Source: Fervidibacter sinensis (GTDB taxonomy: Bacteria > Armatimonadota > Fervidibacteria > Fervidibacterales > Fervidibacteraceae). Taken from it: DNA of 64,000 nt. This document shows positions 34,530 to 41,758 of this stretch, one piece after another. The position numbers and the translations under genes are program-made. Each line of letters begins with the position of its first letter. Positions within the stretch are counted from its first letter, which is position 1. The notes under the pieces were generated by a model. It made no database searches. It was given only the letters and a program-made list of their open reading frames with translations, and was not told the origin of the DNA. The stretch lies in NCBI GenBank assembly GCA_032161045.1, contig JAVHTH010000005.1; one strand, given 5' to 3'.

Positions 34530-35015
34530 ATGGCGATTTTTAGCGCTGCCGAAATTGTTGACATGGCTTTGGAGATGGAACGGGTTGGGTTCAAGTTCTA
34601 CACTGCACTTGCTGAGAGTGCTTCCAACGACGAAACCCGCGCGATGTTCCAGTGGCTTGCAAGTGAGGAACAAGTCCACGAAAAAGAATTTGAGAAACTC
34701 CGCGAAGGTGCAGGAACTTACACGCTCCCAGAGAGTTACCCCGGCGAATGGCAAGACTATGTTCGGGCATTGATTGAGTCACTTACGATACTTGGTGATG
34801 AAGAAATTCGCAAAATCGCTAAAAGCGCCGATTTCGTTGAAGCATTGAAAGTAGGCATTGCGCTTGAAAAAGATTCCATCCTCTTCTACGAAGCGCTCAA
34901 AAAGTATGTCCCCGAGAGCGAACGCAAAACAGTTGACGAGATAATTGCTCAAGAGCAAAGCCACCTTCGCAGGTTGACTGGCGTGTTGAGGGAATTTCAA
35001 AAAGAGTGCCCTTGA
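34530..35015 (+). CDS. Rubrerythrin-like ferritin-fold diiron protein (no rubredoxin domain)
   Basis: 161 aa from ATG 34530, 7 nt after AGGAGGT. It is a four-helix bundle with two pairs of iron-ligand motifs: MALEMERVGFKFYTAL with EEQVHEKEF, and GIALEKDSILFYEAL with AQEQSHLRRL. There is no CxxC rubredoxin tail. Family members reduce peroxide or store iron. It lies between the CoA-disulfide reductase and the peroxiredoxin, consistent with a peroxide-defence set. Confidence 0.85.
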   Translation: MAIFSAAEIVDMALEMERVGFKFYTALAESASNDETRAMFQWLASEEQVHEKEFEKLREGAGTYTLPESYPGEWQDYVRALIESLTILGDEEIRKIAKSADFVEALKVGIALEKDSILFYEALKKYVPESERKTVDEIIAQEQSHLRRLTGVLREFQKECP

Positions 35016-35150
35016 CAGTCCAGATGGTCAGCGAATTTTTTATCCGGTGTAAGAACCCTCAGATGTAGGGTTTTCACCTGACGAATGGGCAATCTGGGCT
35101 GAGGTAAAAAGGAATTTGGAAGGAGAGTTTGCGAAAGGGGGGAAGTAAAA

Positions 35151-35897
35151 ATGGCGCAAGAAGTTGATGCTTGCGTCAAGCCTGCAGCAGGGCCTTTGCT
35201 CCCTAAAACTGAGGGCGAAGCCCAAGCAGTGGGGGCAGTTCCACCTTTTGCTGCAGCGGGGGTGAGAGAAATGTTAGCCCGTGTGGGTAAAGAGGCACCT
35301 GATTTTGAAGCAACTGCTTACATCCCCGGAGAAGGCTTTAAACTCGTCAAACTCTCGGACTATCGTGGCAAGTGGGTTGTCCTCTGCTTTTACCCCGGCG
35401 ATTTCACCTTCGTCTGACCCACCGAACTGGCGGCAGTTGCTGCCAGATACCCCAAGTTGAAAGAAATGGGCGTTGAAGTCCTCGCAATCAGCGTTGACAG
35501 CAGGTTCAGCCATAAAATCTGGCATGAAGTTGAACTTTCCAAGATGGTTGAAGGCGGAAAAATTCCCTTCCCTATGCTCTCAGACCCCGGTGGTAGAATT
35601 GGTAGGGTTTATGGAGTTTATGACGAAGAGGCTGGCGTTGATATTCGCGGTCGCTTCATTATTGACCCTGATGGAGTCATCCAAGCGATGGAGGTCTTAA
35701 CGCCACCAGTTGGTCGTAACCCAGATGAGTTAATTAGGCAACTTCAAGCCTTCCAGCATGTTAGGGCGACTAAGGGCGCAGAAGTTACCCCCTCAGGTTG
35801 GCAACCCGGTAAACCGACGCTTAAGCCGAGCCCGGATTTGGTTGGCAAAGTATGGCAAGTGTGGAAGGTCAATTTGTCAGGGGCAAAGTCCGAGTAG
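35151..35897 (+). CDS. Selenocysteine-containing peroxiredoxin (in-frame TGA read as Sec)
   Basis: AhpC/Prx1-type thiol peroxidase, 248 residues if TGA 35415-35417 is read as Sec89. The frame before it ends GDFTFV and the same frame after it resumes PTELAAVAARYPKLKEMG, so the codon falls exactly on the peroxidatic position of FTFVCPTE. A SECIS-like hairpin follows at once (35427-35446). The rest is a complete Prx fold: VGKEAPDFEATAY, SVDSRFSHKIWHE, FPMLSDPGGRIGRVYGV, RGRFIIDPDGVIQ. The usual C-terminal resolving motif VCPxxWxPG reads VTPSGWQPG (T213), so that Cys is absent; the only other cysteines are C8 and C79. A 50-residue N-terminal extension is unusual. ATG 35151 has AAAGGGGGGAAG upstream. 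A point mutation or read error at TGA is the main alternative, but it would not explain the hairpin. Confidence 0.85.
35415..35446 (+). promoter_or_regulatory. Bacterial SECIS element with its UGA codon
   Basis: UGA 35415-35417, a 9-nt spacer, then an 8-bp stem (35427-35434 with 35439-35446: CUGGCGGC/GCUGCCAG with one G-U pair) closed by the loop AGUU. The loop starts 17 nt after UGA and has G at its second position. Both fit the bacterial SECIS rule as I recall it: 16-37 nt to the loop, with G in the first two loop positions. Confidence 0.8.
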
Positions 35898-35906
35898 TGA
35901 GAAGAG

Positions 35907-35932
35907 AGGTGCCGGGCTGAAACCCGGCACCT
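35907..35932. terminator. Hairpin between convergent peroxiredoxin and carbonic anhydrase genes
   Basis: A 10-bp perfect stem AGGTGCCGGG/CCCGGCACCT with loop CTGAAA, 10 nt after the peroxiredoxin stop. There is no clear T-run on either side, so it may act as a bidirectional pause or mRNA end stabiliser rather than a classic terminator. Confidence 0.5.
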
Positions 35933-35953
35933 AACTGCGAAGTCTGTTGAAAT

Positions 35954-36556
35954 TTATGTATTGCCAACCATTTCGGTGTGAGAGTTCACACGCCGGCTTA
36001 GAATTTCAAACGGTCGGCGAAGTTTGCCGGTTTCAACTTCGTAAATGTAGCCTGTGATTGTCACATCTTTCGGGATCAATGGATGGTTCCTCAGGAGTTC
36101 AACTTGAGCCACCGTTACTTCGTCAACGCTCTCAAAAGTTCGGAACCACCGTTCAATCGCTTCCGGATTGCTCAGGGTCAATTCCGGTAAGGAAGGGTCA
36201 AGAGGAATGCGAGTTAAATCTATTCCAAGTTTTGCCCGAAGCGCCTCAACTATTTCCTTTCCGCTCTTAAGCATCATCCCGCATTCAGTGTGGTTGACCA
36301 CGATTATTTCCTTTGTCCCGAAGAAGTTTGTGGTCAACGCAGCGGAGCGAATAACATCATCCGTGACCAAACCGCCAGCGTTGCGGAATATATGGGCGTC
36401 ACCAGGTTGAATTCCAAGTGCCTCCTCAATGTTCACTCGTTCGTCCATGCATGTAAGTACGAAAAGCCGCTTGTTGTTCGGGATGCCCTTTTGCCTTCTG
36501 AGCACCCATTCCTCTCGTTCCTGAATCGCCTTCTCAATTTGCTCAGCGACACTCAT
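35954..36556 (-). CDS. Beta-class carbonic anhydrase
   Basis: 200 aa from ATG 36556 with AGGAGG 8 nt upstream. Zinc ligands and active-site residues are in order: C36, D38 and R40 in LTCMDERVN, and H89 and C92 in VVNHTECGMM; IFRNAGGLVTDDVIRS is the usual dimer/active-site stretch. It interconverts CO2 and bicarbonate in the cytoplasm. It is convergent with the selenoperoxiredoxin and appears to stand alone; the 260-bp gap upstream shows no clear promoter or repeat. Confidence 0.92.
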   Translation of the reverse strand: MSVAEQIEKAIQEREEWVLRRQKGIPNNKRLFVLTCMDERVNIEEALGIQPGDAHIFRNAGGLVTDDVIRSAALTTNFFGTKEIIVVNHTECGMMLKSGKEIVEALRAKLGIDLTRIPLDPSLPELTLSNPEAIERWFRTFESVDEVTVAQVELLRNHPLIPKDVTITGYIYEVETGKLRRPFEILSRRVNSHTEMVGNT

Positions 36557-36816
36557 GATAGGCACCTCCTCACTAATTTTGAGTTTTTAAGTCAACAAAG
36601 TCGGTTTTTATTTTGACGCAAATTGAAGAGCGTGTCAAGGGTTCAAGGGGCAGGTTAAAACTTCGTCCGTTCCTCGTGAACAACGGGGCTTGCAATGAGT
36701 GAGAAACAAGGACAGAGTTCCGTCAAGATAAGTGTAAGGTAGATGCGGGTAAAAAACGACAACTTCGCATAACCCTTGAGGCTAACTAAGAATTTGCGTC
36801 GTTAACGATGCTCATG

Positions 36817-37836
36817 TTACTGACTCATCAACCATTGCAGCACTGTTTTGCCGACAATGGCGAGAGTCTGTGGGCTGCATTTGTCTGGGGTGTCTTGAAG
36901 GGTGTGCCAGTAGGGGTAGTCAAAGTCAATGATGTTTGCAGTTGGGATGCCAGCAATCTCGTTTAAGGGAACATGGTCATCAAGAATTGTCAATGTCGGT
37001 GGTTGGAAGAAGTAGCGACTATATCCCAGACGCTGAGCGGCTTGAATGAGTTCAGACACGACCTGCAAAGCGTAGAACCGTGAATACCATTCATCATTGC
37101 TTTTGAAATCTCTGTCTCCGACCATGTCCAGCAAGATGCCCTTTTCGGCTTTCAAGTTAATGCCTTCAACTGTCAAATTGCGAGCAAAGTACTTGCTGCC
37201 AAAGAACATCCCGCCATCTTCTATGTCGCCCAAATCCTCACCGTCAAAAAAGACAAGCACGACCGTGCGCGGTGGTTGATAGACTTTGAGCACTTGTGCG
37301 ATTTCCAAAAGCACTGCAACACCCGATGCACCATCGTTTGCGCCCGGAATCGGTTTGTTTCTGTTTGCGGGATTAGGGTCTTGGTCTGCAACTGGGCGAG
37401 TGTCATAGTGAGCGCAAAGCAAAACCTTCCGCTCGTTCTTTCCCTTGACAATTCCAATGATATTTGCCATCTGGTAAGTTTTGCCGCGGTATGTGACAGC
37501 AAACCTTTGACGAAGGACTTGAGCGCCTGCTTCTTGCAACTTTTGAGCAATGAAATCTTGAGTTTTTCGGCTCTCTTCTGTTCCGGGCACTCTGGGACCA
37601 AATTCAACTTGCTTGACGAGAAACTCAAAAGCCCGTTCGCCATTGAAGGCAGAGATTGCTGGAGTGATTGTTGACCCATTGCTACTGAAAGAAATGCTCC
37701 CAGCGCATCCCTTCCAAAAAATCACAAAAACGACTGTCCCTAAAATGCCGACAAGAGAATACAATCTCGCAGTAGCAGTTAAATGGGTTCCAAGTTTTTG
37801 TTGCCTCTTAACTTTTCTTTTCTTCACTTGCTTCAC
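36817..37836 (-). CDS. M28-family peptidase / glutaminyl cyclase-like, membrane anchored
   Basis: 339 aa from GTG 37836, whose GTGA overlaps the metallophosphoesterase stop. After a basic N-terminus one membrane helix (LYSLVGILGTVVFVIFW) and Cys-Ala-Gly follow, so it may be an exported or anchored zinc enzyme. Metal-site segments: LLCAHYDTRPVADQDP, PGANDGASGVAVLLEIA, VFFDGEDLGD, LDMVGDRDF and a late His in YPYWHTLQDTPDKCS. The D-D-H spacing and ILDDHVPLNEIAGIPTANIIDFDY are closer to glutaminyl-peptide cyclotransferases than to standard aminopeptidases, so it may form pyroglutamate on exported proteins. Confidence 0.82.
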   Translation of the reverse strand: MKQVKKRKVKRQQKLGTHLTATARLYSLVGILGTVVFVIFWKGCAGSISFSSNGSTITPAISAFNGERAFEFLVKQVEFGPRVPGTEESRKTQDFIAQKLQEAGAQVLRQRFAVTYRGKTYQMANIIGIVKGKNERKVLLCAHYDTRPVADQDPNPANRNKPIPGANDGASGVAVLLEIAQVLKVYQPPRTVVLVFFDGEDLGDIEDGGMFFGSKYFARNLTVEGINLKAEKGILLDMVGDRDFKSNDEWYSRFYALQVVSELIQAAQRLGYSRYFFQPPTLTILDDHVPLNEIAGIPTANIIDFDYPYWHTLQDTPDKCSPQTLAIVGKTVLQWLMSQ

Positions 37837-38621
37837 CAACCTTGAAACAATCTCAGCGCCAATTCTTGAGGCAAACCGGCTCTCATTATTTTGACTGCAG
37901 CGCGCTCAACATCGTAAGGGACTCGGAAAACCCTAAGCGTCAATGTTTCAATGTCCAAAATTCCGCATGCTGCATGTGAGTTACCGTCTCGGGGCTGCCC
38001 GACGCTGCCAATATTGATGAGATAAACGCCTTCGGGCTGAAGTTGAAAATCGGTTGTAACGAGAAATCTCTGATGCCTCAATTTTCGGCTGCGAGGGGAT
38101 GGAAGGAAGTAGGCTTCTGCCACATGGGAATGCCCGAAGAAGAGCAAGATTGGGGCATTTGCGACGGTCTCACTCTTGCTCATGAGCAGCATTAAATTCT
38201 CAGCCGCAATGTGGGCATTGAGGATGTATTCCGTTAAGGGTTCGCGTAACGAACCGTGAACCAACCAAACGACTGGTAGTTTTTCGTCTTCAAGGTTGAC
38301 CTTCATGCTTGCGGGTAAGTTTTCCAAAAAAGAGATTTCCTGTTCGCTCAGTTGGTAGTGAGTCCACAAAGCAGCCTGACGAGCCCACTCATTGAACCAC
38401 TCCAAGTCCCAAAGAGTTGCCGTTGCTTCATCATGGTTGCCCTTTAGGATAACTGAGCATCTCTTCCTCACTTCCGAGATACACTCGCTTGGGTTTGCCC
38501 CGTAGCCTACAATGTCGCCCAAGCACCAAACAGTGTCAACCTTTTCGGCATCAAATAACTGCCATACCGCTTGCAACGCTTCCAAGTTGCTGTGGACATC
38601 TGAAATGATTCCAACCCTCAT
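37833..38621 (-). CDS. Calcineurin-like metallophosphoesterase (YfcE/MJ0936-like)
   Basis: 262 aa with the full set of metal motifs: ISDVHSNLEALQ, LGDIVGYGANPSEC, GNHDEA, and FGHSHVAEAY, ending in the usual NIGSVGQPRDGN. Family members are phosphodiesterases; the substrate cannot be told. ATG 38621 lies 10 bp after the AAA ATPase gene, and the end overlaps the M28 gene by 4 bp, so the three form an operon. Confidence 0.88.
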   Translation of the reverse strand: MRVGIISDVHSNLEALQAVWQLFDAEKVDTVWCLGDIVGYGANPSECISEVRKRCSVILKGNHDEATATLWDLEWFNEWARQAALWTHYQLSEQEISFLENLPASMKVNLEDEKLPVVWLVHGSLREPLTEYILNAHIAAENLMLLMSKSETVANAPILLFFGHSHVAEAYFLPSPRSRKLRHQRFLVTTDFQLQPEGVYLINIGSVGQPRDGNSHAACGILDIETLTLRVFRVPYDVERAAVKIMRAGLPQELALRLFQGW

Positions 38622-38630
38622 CTTTCCCCC

Positions 38631-39941
38631 TCACAGTTCAACGAAGTAAGTTTCCACCGCTAAGTCTATCAACTCCCGCGTCAATTTGTATTGCCAACCC
38701 ATGTAGTTGCAGTAGTCGCGAGCCTGCATGAGCAGGTCCCTCGGGTGAACAGCCCTGAACCCGCGCCCGACTCGTTTGTAATGACGCTCAATCAAGTAAT
38801 CCAGCATTTCCGGCTCATATTCAAACCCCATTGACTCAGCAACCCTTCGGAAGATTTCTCGGAACTCTTCCTCACTCGGGTCGCCCACTTCAATTTTATA
38901 ACGAATTCGGCGCAAGAACGCTTCCTCAACAAGTTCCTTGGGCGCAATGTTGGTTGAGAAGATGATGAGCACCTTGAAAGGAACGACTATTTGCTCGCCC
39001 GTCTGAAGTGTGTAATAGTCAATGCCTTTCTCAAGCGGGACAATCCAACGGTTGAGCAAATCTTTTGGGTGAATTCGTTGGCGACCGAAGTCGTCAATCA
39101 TGAAAACACCGCCGTTCGCTTTGAGTTGAAAAGGAGCGTTGTAGTATTTCACCGTCGGGTCGTAAGAGAGTTCCAGATGCTCCATCTGCAACTCGCCGCC
39201 AACCACAATGAAAGGACGCTTGCACAAAACCCAGCGCCGGTCAGAAGCCTGTAACTTCTCCTCTGGAACGGGAATGGGTTCGTGATATGCGGGGTCAAAG
39301 AAACGAATGATTTGACCGTTGACTTCCAGCGAGTAAGGAACGAGCACCCCACCTTTCAACGCCCGCGCAAATCTTTCCGCTATAGATGTTTTTCCGTTGC
39401 CTGCATTGCCGTAAAGGAACATTGACTTACCTGAGTTGAAAGCGGGACCAAGTTTGCGGATGAGGCGGTCATTCACCACTAAGTCACTTAACGCTTCCCG
39501 CAACGCTTGTTCCGTTATCCCTTCCCAAGGGACTTGGTATTGCTCAATGTAATCAGTGTAAACCCGAATGGGCACTGGTGCAGGTCCAACATACGCTGAT
39601 TGTTCCATCAATTCACGGGCACGAATAAATCCCTTGTTCGTTAGACCGTAAATCCATTGAGTTGAAAATTGCCCGTAACCGCGCCTAACTTCAACAAGTT
39701 CCTCTTCCCGAAGGAACTTGAGCACATGTTCAAGCACACCGTAGTGAGGCAACTTGAGTGACTCTGCAAGGTCGCTTCCCAACAATGTCCCGCGAACATA
39801 AAGGGTTTTCAATGTCAAGTCGGCGATGAAGTCCAAAGTCAGCCCCGTCTCCTCAATGCTTTCCGGTGCAGGCGGCAATGTTGGCAAACCGTCATCAACA
39901 TAAATGCCCTTTTTGAGTTCAGCATTCACCGTTGAAACCAC
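38631..39941 (-). CDS. AAA ATPase with N-terminal winged-helix domain
   Basis: 436 aa. Residues 20-110 look like a winged helix (LTLKTLYVRGTLLGSDLAESLKL...VLKFLREEELVEVRRGYGQF). The ATPase core has Walker A FLYGNAGNGKTS, Walker B GGVFMIDDFGRQ, sensor-1 IIFSTNIAP and an arginine-rich second domain (FLRRIRYKIEVGDPSEEEF). GTG 39941 is preceded by GGAGGTGATGCTTC. I do not know a defined role; such proteins often occur in Acidobacteria- and Armatimonadota-like genomes. It is the first gene of the operon with the phosphoesterase and M28 enzyme. Confidence 0.75.
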   Translation of the reverse strand: MVSTVNAELKKGIYVDDGLPTLPPAPESIEETGLTLDFIADLTLKTLYVRGTLLGSDLAESLKLPHYGVLEHVLKFLREEELVEVRRGYGQFSTQWIYGLTNKGFIRARELMEQSAYVGPAPVPIRVYTDYIEQYQVPWEGITEQALREALSDLVVNDRLIRKLGPAFNSGKSMFLYGNAGNGKTSIAERFARALKGGVLVPYSLEVNGQIIRFFDPAYHEPIPVPEEKLQASDRRWVLCKRPFIVVGGELQMEHLELSYDPTVKYYNAPFQLKANGGVFMIDDFGRQRIHPKDLLNRWIVPLEKGIDYYTLQTGEQIVVPFKVLIIFSTNIAPKELVEEAFLRRIRYKIEVGDPSEEEFREIFRRVAESMGFEYEPEMLDYLIERHYKRVGRGFRAVHPRDLLMQARDYCNYMGWQYKLTRELIDLAVETYFVEL

Positions 39942-40052
39942 GAAGCATCACCTCCGCAAATCGGTGACATAAAAAAGTTTAATTCAAATTCGGTGGGGCG
40001 TTAATGATTGGTGAGGACGAAATCTGCCTAACTTTGTAGAAATCCTGTGGAG

Positions 40053-40272
40053 TGCTGGAGGGCGAGGCTCCTGCCGAACCGGAGAAAATGGGTGCGAGGT
40101 GCGGATGCGTGGAGTGGTGTGTTGACGAAAATAACCTGAAAATTTCGGCAAATCGGTAGATAGGCAAGTGAGCAAGTAGGGATATTGGCAATTCGGGATT
40201 TCGGACATGCATGCACACACGCCCAAACGCTTGCACGGAGAACAAACAACGCTCAACGCAGAACCTGCGCGA
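40053..40272. repeat. Type B palindrome and two heptad-period repeats in a 403-bp gap
   Basis: The gap 39942-40344 between queG and the ATPase gene has no gene. It holds a type B unit (40053-40083) and two degenerate 7-nt-period tracts: 40155-40185 (AGATAGG, CAAGTGA, GCAAGTA) and 40248-40270 (ACAACGC, TCAACGC, AGAACCT). The remainder shows nothing I can name. Confidence 0.6.
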
Positions 40273-40344
40273 AAAATTCTGGCTCATCGGGAGATTCGTT
40301 CTTCCAAACGAATGCGATGTTTGGCAGAAATTTTGAAATAGCCT

Positions 40345-41496
40345 TTATGAAAGATGCCGAATTTCGCTTAGGCTCGCTTCAATCTCATTTCTAACAGCCT
40401 CGTCCGTTTCCAACTTGGCTGCTTTGTTCAACTCTTCAACCGCTTCTTTCGTGGCAATTCTGCCCAGAGCCCAAGCAGCGTGTTCGCGGATGATCGGGTT
40501 TGGGTCATTGTGAAGCAAGCGAACAAGAGCGGGAACCGCTTTCTCTTCTCTCAAGTTTCCCAAAGCAACGCAGGCATTTCGGACAAGTCCAACCCTTTTC
40601 GCTCGCTTCAAAGGACTATGTTTAAATCGCTCTTTGAACTCATCATCGTTCAATTGCAGCAACTCAATCAAATCAGGTGCAGCCCAAGGTCTCGGCTTAA
40701 ATGCTTCTTCACCTGTAGGTTTTGCCTTTCGGTTCCAAGGGCAAACTTCTTGACAGACATCGCAGCCGAAGACCCAAGTGCCGATCAAAGGTCGTAATTC
40801 CCTCGGGATGCTTCCCCTCATCTCAATGGTCAGGTATGAGATGCAACGGCGGGAATCAAGTCGGTAAGGTGCTACCAAAGCACCGGTGGGACAAGCAGCG
40901 AGGCAGCGGGTGCATTTACCGCAATGGGAGCGATTGAAAGGCTCATCGGGCGTTAACGGGACATTGACAACTAATTCGCCTAAGAAAAGGAATGAGCCAA
41001 GTTTTGGGTTAATAAGGCAAGTGTTTTTCCCGAACCAGCCCAACCCTGCCTGAACGGCAAAATCCCGCTCCAAAATCGGTCCAGTATCCACATATGCTTT
41101 TCCGTGAACCCAGTCACCTAAAAGTGCCCTTAGATAGTCCAGCAATGCTTCCAGTTTGCGCAGCAAAACATCGTGGTAATCAATGCCCCAAGCGTAACGG
41201 GAGACTCGCCCTACAGACTCATTTGGATTCGCTTTGGGTTCCTCTGAGACAAAGTAACTCACGGCGCCAACGATTACCGCTCTTGCATCTGACAGCAGTA
41301 ACCGAATATCGGCGCGCTCTGCTTTTCTGCGTTCCATGTAACTCATTGTCCCATGAAACCCAAGGGTTAGCCATTGCTCGTAATGAATGAAAGTGGGTGG
41401 TTGCTGGGCGGGGGCGATGCCAATCAAATCAAACCCCAACTCAAGCCCCTTTTGCTTGACCAAGCGAGAGACTTGCTCAAGTGATAACGCTTTCAA
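40345..41496 (-). CDS. queG: Epoxyqueuosine reductase QueG with HEAT repeats
   Basis: 383 aa. Cobalamin- and Fe-S-dependent enzyme that performs the last step of queuosine formation in tRNA. Seen: SYFV...YAWGIDYHDVL, KAYVDTGPILERDFAVQAGLGWFGKNTCLI, and two 4Fe-4S ligand sets CGKCTRCLAACPTGAL and CDVCQEVCPWNRK. The C-terminal 90 residues are HEAT-like repeats (ALVRLLHNDPNPIIREHAAWALGRI), typical of the longer QueG form that grips tRNA. It is not linked to other queuosine genes here. Confidence 0.95.
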   Translation of the reverse strand: MKALSLEQVSRLVKQKGLELGFDLIGIAPAQQPPTFIHYEQWLTLGFHGTMSYMERRKAERADIRLLLSDARAVIVGAVSYFVSEEPKANPNESVGRVSRYAWGIDYHDVLLRKLEALLDYLRALLGDWVHGKAYVDTGPILERDFAVQAGLGWFGKNTCLINPKLGSFLFLGELVVNVPLTPDEPFNRSHCGKCTRCLAACPTGALVAPYRLDSRRCISYLTIEMRGSIPRELRPLIGTWVFGCDVCQEVCPWNRKAKPTGEEAFKPRPWAAPDLIELLQLNDDEFKERFKHSPLKRAKRVGLVRNACVALGNLREEKAVPALVRLLHNDPNPIIREHAAWALGRIATKEAVEELNKAAKLETDEAVRNEIEASLSEIRHLS

Positions 41497-41758
41497 CTTA
41501 TCTCACCGTCAACAAAACTATGGCTCTTGACACGAAAGTGTGCTACACTGCAGGTGGGTAAGAGGGGAAGTCCATCTTAGGACAGAAAGACCTTCGCTTG
41601 GGTCTTCCTTTCCTCAGGGGTGAACTTTTCCCAAAAACTCAAGCCAGCAAAACTTTTTGCCGCTTGCAAAGGGCATTGGATTTGCTGGGAGAGGTTCAAT
41701 TGTGCAGGTTGACGGCGAGCAGTGAGCGGGAGCAAAAACTTCAAGGAGGCGAAACGGG

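Noticed and set aside
35151..35417. Peroxiredoxin as a pseudogene with a premature stop
   Set aside because: The stop is exactly at the peroxidatic Cys, the frame continues intact, and a SECIS-like hairpin follows; decay would not produce this.
36566..36816. Possible third MITE between carbonic anhydrase and M28 genes, resembling the inside of 44731-44882
   Set aside because: Similarity is limited to a short GATAAGTG..AGGTA stretch and no inverted ends are visible.
41535..41560. Promoter TTGACA-TACACT before the TIG protein gene
   Set aside because: The spacer would be only 11 nt; an extended -10 alone remains possible but is not supported.
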